Positions 14,425-23,620 of a stretch of 39,126 bases of DNA are shown in pieces. The translations under genes were made by a program, and so were the position numbers. The DNA is from Alphaproteobacteria bacterium (GTDB taxonomy: Bacteria > Pseudomonadota > Alphaproteobacteria > JAPYRI01), in NCBI GenBank assembly GCA_029941135.1, contig JAPYRI010000020.1, forward strand, positions 1 to 39,126, in the 5' to 3' direction. The notes beneath the pieces were generated by a model. That model saw nothing but the letters and a program-made list of their open reading frames with translations, was not told the DNA's origin and made no database searches. Within the stretch, counting starts at the first letter, position 1. Every line of letters starts with the position of its first letter.

Positions 14425-16200
14425 ATGTCGGACCAGAAGAATCTCATCATTGCGGTCGCTTTGTCGATTGCCGTGATCATGGGATTCCAGTTCTTTTATG
14501 AGATGCCGCGGATGGAGGCCGAGCAGGTCCGGCTGCAGGCTCTCACGGAAGCTCAAACCCTCGAAGAGACATCAGGTGCCGAGACTCCTCCAGTGTCCAA
14601 TGCCGGCCTTACACCCTCAGTAGCACCAATTGCCGGCAACGCGAGCGGAGTTCCAGTGCTTGCGCCGGGGACTACAAAAGTCGGGCCGGATGGCGCACTT
14701 CTGGCGGCCGCGCCGCGGGTGCCGATCAGCTCCGACAACTTACGCGGATCAATATCCATGCGCGGGGGCCGGGTCGATGATTTGGCCTTGGTCAATTATC
14801 ACGAGACCATCGATGACCAGAGCCCAGAGATCGTGTTGCTGGCACCGACGGGTACAGAGAAACCCTATCATGCTGAATTTGGTTGGATTTCAGCGCCGGG
14901 CGCCAATCTGAAACTACCGACGCGCGACACTTTGTGGCAGACAACCGGCAGCCAACTTTCGCCTGGCAGCCCGATCACCTTCGGGTGGGACAATGGCGCG
15001 GGATTATTGTTTGAACGCACGTACACGCTCGACGATAATTACATGTTCTCGGTGCGCCAACAGGTCTCCAACCGAACCAGCACGGCGGTTACACTCTATC
15101 CGTATGGTCTGGTTTCCCGCACCGGCACACCGGAAGTATCAGGTTTTATTATCCTCCACGAAGGTGCCTTGGGCGTGTTCGACGGCGAGCTCGTGGAAGA
15201 AGACTATGAAGATATCAGCGAAGCGCAAAGCCAGGAGCACAATAGCACTGGCGGCTGGCTGGGTTTCACCGATAAATATTGGCTGACGGCTCTCATTCCG
15301 GACCAAAAGCAAAGATTTACGGGCACCTTTAATCATTCACTAAGTGGTCAACGCGACCGATACCAGGTTGACTACCGGCTCGACGCCCAGCAGATCCCGG
15401 CGGGCGGAAGTGTGACGACTCTCGCCCACTTTTTTGCCGGCGCGAAAGAAGCTGATCTTTTGGAAGCCTATAACGACAACTACAAGATTACGTCGTTCGA
15501 TTTGGCCATTGACTGGGGCTATTTGCGTTTTATCACCCAACCCCTGTTCCATGTCCTTAAATGGCTGAACGGGCTGGTGGGCAACTTTGGGGTCGCTATT
15601 CTGCTCCTAACGGTTGCCATCAAAATCGTGTTCTTTCCGCTTGCCAATAAGTCATACAAGTCGATGAGCATGATGCGGAAACTGCAGCCCGAAGTTGTCA
15701 AAATGAAAGAGCGCTACGGCGACGACCGGACCCGCATGCAGCAGGAAATGATGGCGCTGTACAAAAAGGAAAAGGTCAACCCGATGGCCGGGTGCTTGCC
15801 CATCGTGGTGCAGATCCCCGTGTTCTTTGCCTTGTACAAAGTGCTGTTTGTCACCATCGAAATGCGTCACGCGCCGTTCTTTGGCTGGATCAAGGATCTG
15901 TCGGCGCCGGATCCCATGGTCTTTATCAACCTGTTTGGTCTTATTCCGTGGGACCCGCCGCAGCTATTAGCCATCGGGATTTGGCCGCTGATGATGGGGG
16001 CCAGTATGTTCCTTCAGCAAAAACTCAATCCGCAGCCGACCGACCCCATGCAAGCCAAAATATTCATGTTAATGCCGATCATGTTTACCTTCATGTTGGG
16101 CAGTTTCCCGGCGGGCTTGGTGATCTATTGGACCTGGAATAACGTGCTGTCGATCACCCAGCAGTGGGTGATCATGCGCCGCATGGGCGTCAAAATCTAA
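14425..16200 (+). CDS. yidC: Membrane protein insertase YidC
   Basis: This 591-aa inner-membrane insertase works with or without SecYEG. The N-terminal membrane anchor (LIIAVALSIAVIMGFQFFY, 6-24) is followed by the large periplasmic domain of Gram-negative YidC (about 80-360) and then the five-helix core (about 370-590). In the core, the groove's conserved basic residue is Lys400 in LLTVAIKIVFFPL, and the cytosolic hairpin KLQPEVVKMKERYGDDRTRM and MMALYKKEKVNPMAGCLPI are well conserved. The C-terminal helix contains LVIYWTWNNVLSITQQW. The ATG follows the yidD stop directly. Length is normal for Proteobacteria. Confidence 0.97.
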   Translation: MSDQKNLIIAVALSIAVIMGFQFFYEMPRMEAEQVRLQALTEAQTLEETSGAETPPVSNAGLTPSVAPIAGNASGVPVLAPGTTKVGPDGALLAAAPRVPISSDNLRGSISMRGGRVDDLALVNYHETIDDQSPEIVLLAPTGTEKPYHAEFGWISAPGANLKLPTRDTLWQTTGSQLSPGSPITFGWDNGAGLLFERTYTLDDNYMFSVRQQVSNRTSTAVTLYPYGLVSRTGTPEVSGFIILHEGALGVFDGELVEEDYEDISEAQSQEHNSTGGWLGFTDKYWLTALIPDQKQRFTGTFNHSLSGQRDRYQVDYRLDAQQIPAGGSVTTLAHFFAGAKEADLLEAYNDNYKITSFDLAIDWGYLRFITQPLFHVLKWLNGLVGNFGVAILLLTVAIKIVFFPLANKSYKSMSMMRKLQPEVVKMKERYGDDRTRMQQEMMALYKKEKVNPMAGCLPIVVQIPVFFALYKVLFVTIEMRHAPFFGWIKDLSAPDPMVFINLFGLIPWDPPQLLAIGIWPLMMGASMFLQQKLNPQPTDPMQAKIFMLMPIMFTFMLGSFPAGLVIYWTWNNVLSITQQWVIMRRMGVKI

Positions 16201-16224
16201 TCCCCGACCGGAGGCATGGCGGTT

Positions 16225-16884
16225 ATGGCACCGACAACAGAGCAATTGGAAGTAGGTCGGCTGCTGTTCGCGCAAATCTGCGATTTCGTGACCAGTGCAG
16301 TGTCATTGGACGGTTTACCCGAACCGAACTTGCTGGAAGTCGCCTTCGCCGGGCGCTCCAATGTGGGTAAATCAAGTCTCGTAAACGCCCTGACCGGCCG
16401 TAAAACGCTTGCCCGCACGTCGAACACACCAGGCCGCACCCAAACCATTAATTTTTTTAGTTTGGACGGTGCCCAGGGCCCGGCATTAATGCTGGTTGAC
16501 CTTCCCGGTTATGGTTACGCACGCGCACCCAAGACGGACATCGCGGTGTGGACAGACTTGGTCAACGCCTACTTGAAAGGCCGTCCCAATTTGCGCCGCG
16601 TGTGCTTGCTGGTGGACAGTCGGCATGGCCTCAAGGACCCTGACCACGAAGTCATGGCCATGTTGGACACGGCGGCGGTGTCCTACCAGGTCGTGCTCAC
16701 CAAGACCGACAAATCAAAGGCGGGCGAATTGGTCAAATGCGAAGCGAAAGTAATCGGTGAACTATCAAAGCGAGTCGCCGCCCACCCCGAGATTATTGCG
16801 ACCAGCACCACCAAAGGCCCCGGCAAGCAGTTTGGTGTTCCGGCGTTGCGCGCGGCTTTGGCGGCGCTGGCAGCCGGCGGTTGA
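16225..16884 (+). CDS. yihA: Ribosome biogenesis GTP-binding protein YihA/YsxC/EngB
   Basis: This protein of about 219 aa is a TRAFAC-class GTPase needed for 50S subunit assembly. From the ATG at 16225, G1 is GRSNVGKSS (43-51), G2 region TPGRTQ (68-73), G3 DLPGYGYA (92-99) and G4 TKTD (159-162). I prefer this ATG over 16216 because GGAGG at 16210-16214 lies 10 nt from it but only 1 nt from the upstream ATG. The gene is 24 bp after yidC and 20 bp before argB in an evident operon. Confidence 0.94.
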   Translation: MAPTTEQLEVGRLLFAQICDFVTSAVSLDGLPEPNLLEVAFAGRSNVGKSSLVNALTGRKTLARTSNTPGRTQTINFFSLDGAQGPALMLVDLPGYGYARAPKTDIAVWTDLVNAYLKGRPNLRRVCLLVDSRHGLKDPDHEVMAMLDTAAVSYQVVLTKTDKSKAGELVKCEAKVIGELSKRVAAHPEIIATSTTKGPGKQFGVPALRAALAALAAGG

Positions 16885-16904
16885 TTGGTCTATAAGGCGC
16901 TGCC

Positions 16905-17849
16905 ATGAGCCCTGACCGGAAAACCGAAAAAATCGCCCATGCACCGGCGAGCGAAACCGACCCTCAGGGGGAGTGGCATCGGGTTGCTCATACGCTGTCG
17001 GAAGCTCTGCCGTTCATGCGCCGTTATGCGGGTAAGACGGTGGTCATCAAGTATGGCGGCAATGCCATGGTCGACGACGCGATCGCCGATAATTTTGCCC
17101 GCGATGTGGCACTGATTAAGCAAGTGGGTATCAACCCGGTGGTGGTGCATGGTGGCGGCCCCCAAATTGGAGATATGCTCGAAAAGCTGGGGATTGAAAG
17201 CGAGTTTATCAACGGCCTTCGGGTGACCGACGCGAAAACCGTGGAAGTGGTTGAAACGGTGCTAACCGGCGCCATCAACAAAGACATTGTCAGCCGGATC
17301 AGCAAGGCCGGTGGCAATGCCGTCGGTATGTCGGGAAAACACGGGCGGCTGATCGAGGCCCGCAAGTTGATGCGGACCATCCGTGATCCGCAAAGCAATA
17401 TCGAAAAAGTGTTGGACTTGGGGTTTGTCGGCGAGCCCGTGCAAATCAACACTCAGGTGCTGGACGAGATGATCAACTTGGATGTGATCCCCGTGGTGGC
17501 ACCGGTCGGCATCGGCAAAGACGACGAAACTTATAATATAAACGCCGACACTGCGGCGGGCGCAATCGCGTCGGCGTTGAAGGCTACGCGCTTTTACCTA
17601 TTGACCGATGTGGCCGGAGTATTGGACGAAAACCGCGACCTAATCACCGAAATGGGCACGCGTGAAGCGCAAGAGCTGATCGCCAGCGGCACCGTCAACG
17701 GCGGCATGATCCCCAAAGTCAGCACCTGCATCGAAGCGGTAAAAGAACACGTGGGAGCCGCCGTGATTATGGACGGACGGGTCACTCACGCCTTGTTGTT
17801 GGAGATGTTTACCGAGCACGGCGCCGGCACCTTGATCGGCACCAAATGA
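16905..17849 (+). CDS. argB: Acetylglutamate kinase
   Basis: This 314-aa enzyme phosphorylates N-acetyl-L-glutamate with ATP, the second step of arginine synthesis. Motifs are [10 protein letters not shown] (46-55, phosphate binding), [12 protein letters not shown] (81-92, substrate binding), FINGLRVTD (101-109), and the C-terminal nucleotide region [15 protein letters not shown]. The long N-terminus before [11 protein letters not shown] resembles arginine-sensitive, hexameric forms regulated by PII, but inhibition cannot be proved from sequence. The ATG has AAGGCG 7 nt upstream, and the stop overlaps the next gene (ATGA). It follows yihA in the same operon. Confidence 0.97.
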   Translation: MSPDRKTEKIAHAPASETDPQGEWHRVAHTLSEALPFMRRYAGKTVVIKYGGNAMVDDAIADNFARDVALIKQVGINPVVVHGGGPQIGDMLEKLGIESEFINGLRVTDAKTVEVVETVLTGAINKDIVSRISKAGGNAVGMSGKHGRLIEARKLMRTIRDPQSNIEKVLDLGFVGEPVQINTQVLDEMINLDVIPVVAPVGIGKDDETYNINADTAAGAIASALKATRFYLLTDVAGVLDENRDLITEMGTREAQELIASGTVNGGMIPKVSTCIEAVKEHVGAAVIMDGRVTHALLLEMFTEHGAGTLIGTK

Positions 17850-18541
17850 ATACAGACGCGCCCCCGCCATCGTCGTCAAAGTTCGAGCATCCTGACGTCT
17901 GGGTCTTTGACCTGGACAACACGCTCTATCCCGCCAGGCACCAGCTGTTCCAGCAAATCGATGTCAATATGAAAACTTTCATCGCCGAATTGTTGGGGGT
18001 CGATAGGGAGGAAGCGCATCGCATTCAAAAAGATTTTTTCCACACCTATGGCACCACACTGCGCGGTCTGATGAATGCGCATAGCATCGAGCCCGGGCCG
18101 TTTCTCGATTTTGTCCATGACATTGACCTCAGTAATCTGCCGCCATCGCCCCAGATGAACCAGGCTTTAGGGGCACTTAACGGCCGCAAAATTGTATTTA
18201 CAAATGCGTCGCTCGATTACGCTGAGCGAGTGTTGGAACAATTGCAAATTCGCCATCATTTTGAAGATGTGTTCGACATCATCGCCGCCGATTACTTGCC
18301 TAAGCCCGATATCAATGCTTATTACAAGCTTATCAACGTGTATGGGATAGACCCCAAGCGCACGGCCATGTTTGAAGATATCTCGGCTAATCTGGCCCCG
18401 GCGCGGGCACTGGGCATGACCACCGTGTGGGTGCCCCGCGACCCTGAAGCCGCGCAGGTAACTGGTCCCGATGACCATGTGGATCATGTGGTCGAGGATT
18501 TAGCCCACTGGCTGCATGTGCTCAGTCTGACTTCAACTTAG
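17846..18541 (+). CDS. HAD-family pyrimidine 5'-nucleotidase-like phosphatase
   Basis: This 231-aa protein is of the haloacid dehalogenase superfamily, SDT1/pyrimidine 5'-nucleotidase type. Motif I is [10 protein letters not shown] (20-29) with nucleophile Asp22 and general acid Asp24. Motif II is [15 protein letters not shown], motif III lies around [11 protein letters not shown], and motif IV is MFEDISANL. The alpha-helical cap is short (C1 type). It probably dephosphorylates small nucleotides or sugar phosphates in the cytosol; the true substrate is unknown. It is translationally coupled to argB by a four-base overlap, a conserved alphaproteobacterial pairing, although no arginine-specific role is known. 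Confidence 0.9.
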   Translation: MNTDAPPPSSSKFEHPDVWVFDLDNTLYPARHQLFQQIDVNMKTFIAELLGVDREEAHRIQKDFFHTYGTTLRGLMNAHSIEPGPFLDFVHDIDLSNLPPSPQMNQALGALNGRKIVFTNASLDYAERVLEQLQIRHHFEDVFDIIAADYLPKPDINAYYKLINVYGIDPKRTAMFEDISANLAPARALGMTTVWVPRDPEAAQVTGPDDHVDHVVEDLAHWLHVLSLTST

Positions 18542-18560
18542 TTTCCTTTCTCCACATACC

Positions 18561-18589
18561 TTGACACGCCCTGGCCGCTGTCACATGTT
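18561..18589 (+). promoter_or_regulatory. Possible promoter upstream of dapD
   Basis: A perfect TTGACA (18561-18566) is followed after 17 bp by CATGTT (18584-18589), a weak -10. Transcription would begin near 18596, giving a usable leader for a start at 18629 but almost none for 18602. Confidence 0.35.
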
Positions 18590-18628
18590 CAGCGCCTTCA
18601 AATGACCGACCAGAAGGTACAGACAGCA

Positions 18629-19474
18629 ATGAGTTCCAAGGCTTTAGAAACTGCGATTGACGGCGCATGGGGACACCGGGACCAGATCTCGGCGACAACT
18701 TCGGGCGACGTGCGTGCGGCGGTTGAGGCGGCGTTGGATGGCCTGGATGATGGTAAACTTCGGGTCGCTGAGAAAATCGATGACCGCTGGACGGTCAATC
18801 AGTGGCTCAAAAAAGCAGTGCTGTTGTCATTCCGGCTGAACGACAGCGCGCCGGTTGCGGGCGGCCCCGGCAATAATGGGTCCTGGTTTGATAAAGTCGC
18901 GTCAAAATTTGACGGCTGGGACCAGGCGCGTTTCGATGACGCCGGGTTCCGCGCCGTTCCCAATTGCGTGGTGCGCCACTCAGCCTACATCGCACCCGGT
19001 GTTGTGTTGATGCCGAGCTTTGTAAACCTCGGCGCCTATGTGGACAGCGGCACCATGGTCGACACCTGGGCGACGGTGGGCTCGTGCGCGCAGATCGGTA
19101 AAAATTGCCATATATCGGGCGGCGCCGGAATTGGCGGGGTGCTTGAGCCGCTGCAGGCAGGGCCGGTGATTATCGAAGATAACTGCTTTATTGGCGCTCG
19201 CTCGGAAGTTGCCGAAGGGGTGGTGCTGGAGACCGGCGCGGTACTCAGCATGGGGGTCTACATCGGCGCCTCAACCAAGATCATTGATCGCGCCACGGGC
19301 GAGATTCATTTCGGCCGGGTGCCTGCCTATTCGGTTGTCGTGCCAGGCACGCTGCCGGGCGCAGCACTACCGGACGGCAGTCCGGGGCCGAACTTGTATT
19401 GTGCGGTGATCGTCAAAAAAGTCGACGCCCAGACGCGCTCTAAAACATCGATCAACGAGTTGCTGCGGGATTAA
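18629..19474 (+). CDS. dapD: 2,3,4,5-tetrahydropyridine-2,6-dicarboxylate N-succinyltransferase
   Basis: This protein of about 281 aa uses succinyl-CoA to succinylate tetrahydrodipicolinate in the lysine/meso-diaminopimelate pathway. The N-terminal helical domain ([17 protein letters not shown]) leads into a left-handed beta-helix of hexapeptide repeats ([58 protein letters not shown]) and a C-terminal cap with [18 protein letters not shown]. The start at 18629 matches the usual family N-terminus and has AAGG 12 nt upstream; the ATG at 18602 would add nine residues. It lies 17 bp before dapE, so two successive-branch enzymes are co-transcribed. Confidence 0.96.
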   Translation: MSSKALETAIDGAWGHRDQISATTSGDVRAAVEAALDGLDDGKLRVAEKIDDRWTVNQWLKKAVLLSFRLNDSAPVAGGPGNNGSWFDKVASKFDGWDQARFDDAGFRAVPNCVVRHSAYIAPGVVLMPSFVNLGAYVDSGTMVDTWATVGSCAQIGKNCHISGGAGIGGVLEPLQAGPVIIEDNCFIGARSEVAEGVVLETGAVLSMGVYIGASTKIIDRATGEIHFGRVPAYSVVVPGTLPGAALPDGSPGPNLYCAVIVKKVDAQTRSKTSINELLRD

Positions 19475-19490
19475 CCTGGCCGAGGGCACT

Positions 19491-20675
19491 ATGAACGCTG
19501 CCCCTTTTTCTCTGACCGACCAGCGGGCCCTCGAGGACCCGATTGGACTGGCACGCGCGTTGATCGCCTGTGCGAGCGTGACACCCACCGACGGCGGCAC
19601 GCTCGATGTGCTTCAAGCGGCCTTGGAAACGCTTGGCTTTGTGTGTACCCGCTTGCCGTTTTCGCAATCCGGAACTCCGGACATCGACAATTTGTATGCC
19701 CGCCTGGGGACGGCGGCGCCCAATTTTTGCTTCGCCGGTCATACCGACGTGGTGCCCGCGGGTGATCTTGAAGATTGGACGGTCGAGCCGTTTGCGGCTG
19801 AGGTCAAAGACGGCAGGCTGCTGGGCCGGGGGGCTGCCGACATGAAGGGCGCCATAGCCGCTTTTGTCGCCGCCGTCGCGTGCGTTGTCAGCCAAGGGCA
19901 CGACATCGCTAAGGGCTCGATCAGCCTGCTGATTACCGGGGACGAAGAAGGACCCTCCATAAACGGCACCCTCAAGATGCTGGCGTGGTTGGACCAACAG
20001 GGAGAAACCCTGGACGCCTGCCTGGTCGGCGAGCCGACCAACCCCACGGTATTGGGTGAAATGGTCAAAATTGGGCGCCGTGGCAGCCTCAGCGGGCGGC
20101 TCAATGTGTCCGGCGTGCAAGGTCACGCGGCGTATCCCCACCTGGCCGACAATCCGATCCCAAGGTTACTGCGCATTCTTGGGCAATTGAGTGACCGGGT
20201 TCTCGACGATGGTACCGAGCATTTTCAGCCGTCTAATCTTGAGATCACCTCTATCGATGTGGGCAACCCGGCGGTGAATGTGATCCCAAGTGCGGCAACG
20301 GCGCAGTTTAACATCCGCTTTAATGACGAACACTCCGGCTCTGGATTGAAAAGCTGGATTGAAGGCGTGTGCCGGCAGGAAGACGCTGTCTTTGAGGTCA
20401 CTTACCAGCCGAGCAGCGAGCCGTTTATCACCCCACCCGGGCCGTTGAGCGCTTTACTTTCTGCGGCAATTGAAGAAGTGACGGGACGGACCCCGGAATT
20501 GAGCACAACCGGCGGCACGTCGGACGCGCGATTTATCAAGGACCATTGCCCGGTGATCGAATTTGGTCTTTTGTCGCAAACCATGCACAAGGTGGATGAA
20601 GCTACAGCGTTGGATGATTTGTCGAGCCTTACGCGCATTTATGCCGCCACGCTCACGCGGTTCTTTTCCGCATAA
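19491..20675 (+). CDS. dapE: Succinyl-diaminopimelate desuccinylase
   Basis: This 394-aa di-zinc M20 hydrolase removes succinate from N-succinyl-L,L-diaminopimelate, giving L,L-DAP for lysine and peptidoglycan. Metal and catalytic residues are visible: His84 in GHTDVVP, Asp117 in GRGAADMKG, Glu152/Glu153 in TGDEEG, Glu181 in GEPTNP, and the C-terminal His in [10 protein letters not shown]. The dimerisation insert includes [20 protein letters not shown]-like bases (CCGAGGGCACT) precede the ATG. It is directly downstream of dapD, so the window holds two steps of the succinylase branch. The transaminase DapC is not here. Confidence 0.97.
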   Translation: MNAAPFSLTDQRALEDPIGLARALIACASVTPTDGGTLDVLQAALETLGFVCTRLPFSQSGTPDIDNLYARLGTAAPNFCFAGHTDVVPAGDLEDWTVEPFAAEVKDGRLLGRGAADMKGAIAAFVAAVACVVSQGHDIAKGSISLLITGDEEGPSINGTLKMLAWLDQQGETLDACLVGEPTNPTVLGEMVKIGRRGSLSGRLNVSGVQGHAAYPHLADNPIPRLLRILGQLSDRVLDDGTEHFQPSNLEITSIDVGNPAVNVIPSAATAQFNIRFNDEHSGSGLKSWIEGVCRQEDAVFEVTYQPSSEPFITPPGPLSALLSAAIEEVTGRTPELSTTGGTSDARFIKDHCPVIEFGLLSQTMHKVDEATALDDLSSLTRIYAATLTRFFSA

Positions 20676-20686
20676 GCTCCGGCCCC

Positions 20687-21277
20687 ATGCCCTTACATAC
20701 TGAAATAATCCATGCGCTCTACGGCGCATTTCGGTTGTTGCTGCTCGACCAAAACGGCATGCGTTGGTTTAATTTATCGATTACCGGATTTTGCCGGTCT
20801 TTTCTGGCGGCGGCGCTGGTCGCACCTGCATACTTTATGACCTTGGGATCGAGGACAGCGGATGGGGTCGAAGCCGACGGTTTACTCCTCATCCGAACCG
20901 TTCAGTACTTGATTGGATGGGTGGCCTTCCCGCTGGTGATGATCCTAATCACGCGTCTCATGGAGTGGAGCGATCGTTATGTCGCCTACATAGTCGCCTA
21001 TAATTGGTCGTCGGTGATCATGATCGGGGTGATGCTACCGGTGAGCCTGCTGGCTCAAGCCCTGCGCACACCGCAATCCGGATTAACCCTGGCGGACTCA
21101 GCTTATTACATCGTTTTTTTGTTCACATTGTTTTACAGCTGGTTCGTCGCCCACACGGCGTTGCGTATTAGCGCCGTGACGGCCGTCGCCGTTGTATTGA
21201 TGGATTTGATCATTGGTTTCGCCATTGGGCTCAGTGGCCTCAGATTGCTCGCCGGCACTGCTGAAACTGTGCTTTAG
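20687..21277 (+). CDS. Conserved membrane protein of unknown function
   Basis: This 196-aa protein has about five hydrophobic segments, roughly at residues 32-52 (FCRSFLAAALVAPAYFMTL), 70-90, 103-124, 134-155 and 160-190. An N-terminal amphipathic stretch (HALYGAFRLLLLD) precedes them. I do not recognise a domain; it loosely recalls Yip1-type integral membrane proteins. It follows dapE by 11 bp on the same strand. Its TAG stop overlaps the stop of convergent truA, so no terminator separates the operons. Alphaproteobacteria often carry a small membrane protein at this spot between dapE and truA, in my recollection. Its function is unknown. Confidence 0.75.
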   Translation: MPLHTEIIHALYGAFRLLLLDQNGMRWFNLSITGFCRSFLAAALVAPAYFMTLGSRTADGVEADGLLLIRTVQYLIGWVAFPLVMILITRLMEWSDRYVAYIVAYNWSSVIMIGVMLPVSLLAQALRTPQSGLTLADSAYYIVFLFTLFYSWFVAHTALRISAVTAVAVVLMDLIIGFAIGLSGLRLLAGTAETVL

Positions 21278-22038
21278 CCGTTTAAGGGGCCATCCGCTGG
21301 GGAATAATCAACTCTTGTCAGATACAGCCCATGGGGCGGCACTGTCTGAGGCCCCCGCGCCCGGTCTTTAGCTTCCAAGGCGGCGGTCACATCATCGGGT
21401 GTCCATTTCCCTTCGCCCACTTGTTTGAGCGCCCCGACCATAATGCGCACTTGATTGTGGAGAAACGAGCGCGCTTGCGCCCTCACGATCACCTGATCTC
21501 CATCGCGGGTGACGGTAAGACGGTCGAGGGTCTTCTCGGGCGAGCGCGCCTGGCATTGGGCCGCCCGGAAACTGGTGAAATCGTGCCGCCCCACCAGCCG
21601 CGCGGCGGCCAAATTCATTTGCCCAACATCCAAGGGCGCGACCACATGCCAGGCACTCCCGTGATCAACCGCCAACGGTGCCCGCCGATTGATAATGCGG
21701 TAACTGTAGTGACGGGCGAGAGCGTCAAAGCGCGCATGAAACTCAGGCGCTGCCAACTCGACCGCAAGCAAAGCGACCCGCGCGGGCCTTACATGAAAGT
21801 TGACGGCCCCCATGACATCATCAGCCGGGTGGTCGTGATCCAGATCAAAGTGGATGACCTGGCCGCGCGCGTGAACGCCGGAATCAGTCCGGCCCGCCGC
21901 CGCAACGACCACCTGTGCGCCGCAAAAATTAACCAGCGCCTCCTCGATCACTTCTTGCACAGATAAGCCGTTATCCTGCCGTTGCCAGCCGACAAAACCG
22001 TCGCCCTCATATTCGACAATGGCACGATAGCGCGGCAT
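21274..22038 (-). CDS. truA: tRNA pseudouridine(38-40) synthase TruA
   Basis: This protein of about 254 aa isomerises uridines 38-40 in the anticodon arm of tRNAs. The catalytic Asp52 is in AAAGRTDSGVHARGQ (46-60). The N-terminus MPRYRAIVEYEGDGFVGWQR is standard, as are HDFTSFRAAQCQARSP, FLHNQVRIMVG and ALEAKDRARGPQTVPPHGLYL. I start at the ATG at 22038, four bases after the fmt stop; the longer frame to 22203 lies within fmt and has no conserved residues. It is the last gene of a def-fmt-truA unit. Confidence 0.96.
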   Translation of the reverse strand: MPRYRAIVEYEGDGFVGWQRQDNGLSVQEVIEEALVNFCGAQVVVAAAGRTDSGVHARGQVIHFDLDHDHPADDVMGAVNFHVRPARVALLAVELAAPEFHARFDALARHYSYRIINRRAPLAVDHGSAWHVVAPLDVGQMNLAAARLVGRHDFTSFRAAQCQARSPEKTLDRLTVTRDGDQVIVRAQARSFLHNQVRIMVGALKQVGEGKWTPDDVTAALEAKDRARGPQTVPPHGLYLTRVDYSPADGPLNG

Positions 22039-22042
22039 GGCC

Positions 22043-22969
22043 TCAGCCTGCCCGGCTGCCTGCAGGGACGGGAAAACCACGCAGTAAAGCCTCCGCCGAG
22101 GTTGCCGATTTGCCCGCGCGCTGAACTTGCAACAGTCGCAAAGCGCCCCGCCCGCAGGCAATAGACAAATCATCGTCGAGAACTGTGCCGGGCTCGGCTT
22201 CATCCTTGCCGCGCGTGGGCTCGGCCAAAAGCACTCGCACGCGAGTGCCGTTCAATTCACACCAAGCGCCGGGCACAGGCGACAGGCCCCGCACCCGGCG
22301 GTCGATATCAATCGCCGACAGCGACCAATCGATGCGCGCCTCGGATTTTTCGATCTTGGCCGCATAAGTCACGCCCTCGTCGGGTTGCGGCTCAGGGGCC
22401 AATGACCCGTCTTCGAGGCCTTTTAGGGCATCCACAATCAACCGCGCGCCCAACTGAGCCAGTTGATCGTGCAGTTCGCCCGCGGTCATATGGGTCCCGA
22501 TGGCAATTTCCTCGGCAAGCAACATAGGACCGGTGTCGAGCCCGGCTTCCATGTCCATGACGGTCACGCCGGACACCGTATCGCCGGCCATGATCGCGCG
22601 CTGGAGGGGGGCAGCACCACGCCACCGTGGCAACAACGAGCCATGAATGTTAATGCAGCCAAGGCGCGGCGCCTTGAGCAAGTTTGGGGGCAATATCAGT
22701 CCGTAAGCCGCAACCACCGCCACGTCCAATTTCAGATCTCGGAACGCCTCGGCCTCAGCGTCGGATTTAAGCGAGCGTGGCGTGCGCGCGGGAATGCCAC
22801 GTTGATCGGCAAATGCGTGTACCGGCGAGCGCTTTTCCTTCTGCCCCCGACCGGCGGCACGGGGCGGTTGAGTGTAAATGCAACTCACCTCATGGCCGGC
22901 GTCCACGAGCGCCGCCAAAGCCGGAAGAGCGAAATCCGGTGTCCCCATAAAGGTCATGCGAAGTGTCAT
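22043..22969 (-). CDS. fmt: Methionyl-tRNA formyltransferase
   Basis: This 308-aa enzyme transfers a formyl group from 10-formyl-THF to initiator Met-tRNA. The catalytic triad is visible as Asn107 and His109 in [19 protein letters not shown] and Asp145 in [12 protein letters not shown]. The N-terminus has [15 protein letters not shown]. The C-terminal domain (about 205-308) is of the tRNA-binding type, including [15 protein letters not shown] and PGAWCELNG. Def lies 26 bp upstream on the same strand, so formylation and deformylation are co-transcribed as in many bacteria. truA follows by 4 bp. Confidence 0.97.
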   Translation of the reverse strand: MTLRMTFMGTPDFALPALAALVDAGHEVSCIYTQPPRAAGRGQKEKRSPVHAFADQRGIPARTPRSLKSDAEAEAFRDLKLDVAVVAAYGLILPPNLLKAPRLGCINIHGSLLPRWRGAAPLQRAIMAGDTVSGVTVMDMEAGLDTGPMLLAEEIAIGTHMTAGELHDQLAQLGARLIVDALKGLEDGSLAPEPQPDEGVTYAAKIEKSEARIDWSLSAIDIDRRVRGLSPVPGAWCELNGTRVRVLLAEPTRGKDEAEPGTVLDDDLSIACGRGALRLLQVQRAGKSATSAEALLRGFPVPAGSRAG

Positions 22970-22995
22970 GGCAATCGCCCGCGCTTAGAGCCGTA

Positions 22996-23520
22996 TCATC
23001 TTTCTGCAGCCGCGCTCTCGCGTTGAATCTTCCTCAGTTTCTTCAGAATGATTCCACGCCGCAGCATGCTGATGTGATCGACGAACAATATGCCTTCAAG
23101 ATGATCGAGCTCGTGCTGAATGCAAGTTGCGAGTAGTCCCCGCGCCTCCATTTCTTGCGGTACACCTGTGTAGTCCAGAAACTTAAGTTTTACCACCACG
23201 GGACGGCGCACATCGGCATATTGGTCGGGCAACGAGAGGCACCCTTCCTCATCAATCCAGGTTTCGTCTGATGTGAATAGAACTTCGGGGTTGATCAGGA
23301 ATAAAGGTTTGTCTTGCTCACCTTGCTCACCCGTATCAACAATAACGACCCGTTTCGGTACCCCAACTTGAACGGCAGCGAGGCCAATACCAGGGGCGGC
23401 GTACATGGTCTCCAACATGTCGTCCATGAGTCGCTGGATGCCGGCATCCACTTGGGCAACCGGCTCCGAGACCACTTTTAGGCGCGGGTCGGGGGCTGTG
23501 ATGATGGACAGCTTGGTCAC
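22996..23520 (-). CDS. def: Peptide deformylase
   Basis: This 174-aa Fe/Zn metalloprotease removes N-formyl groups from nascent proteins. All three motifs are intact: GIGLAAVQVG (44-53), EGCLSLP (92-98, metal Cys94) and QHELDH (135-140, His136, Glu137, His140). It starts with GTG at 23520, with AGGGAAAG some 12 nt upstream. Length is standard. It is divergent from rmuC, separated by 100 bp. Confidence 0.97.
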   Translation of the reverse strand: MTKLSIITAPDPRLKVVSEPVAQVDAGIQRLMDDMLETMYAAPGIGLAAVQVGVPKRVVIVDTGEQGEQDKPLFLINPEVLFTSDETWIDEEGCLSLPDQYADVRRPVVVKLKFLDYTGVPQEMEARGLLATCIQHELDHLEGILFVDHISMLRRGIILKKLRKIQRESAAAER

Positions 23521-23587
23521 TTTTTTTGTCTTTCCCTAGCGACAAGACCTGACATTGCGCCCCATCGTGATACTGTTGGGACCTGTA

Positions 23588-23607
23588 ATATATGAACTGT
23601 CATATAT
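23588..23607. promoter_or_regulatory. Inverted repeat just upstream of rmuC
   Basis: ATATATGA and TCATATAT form perfect 8-bp arms around a 4-bp spacer, ending 13 bp before the rmuC ATG. It could be a repressor site or an mRNA leader hairpin; no function is known. Confidence 0.35.
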
Positions 23608-23620
23608 AGAGTAACCCTTC

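Noticed and set aside
22039-22203. N-terminal extension of truA within fmt
   Set aside because: The extra residues are unconserved and lie in the antisense-free shadow of fmt; TruA proteins begin at MPRYRA.
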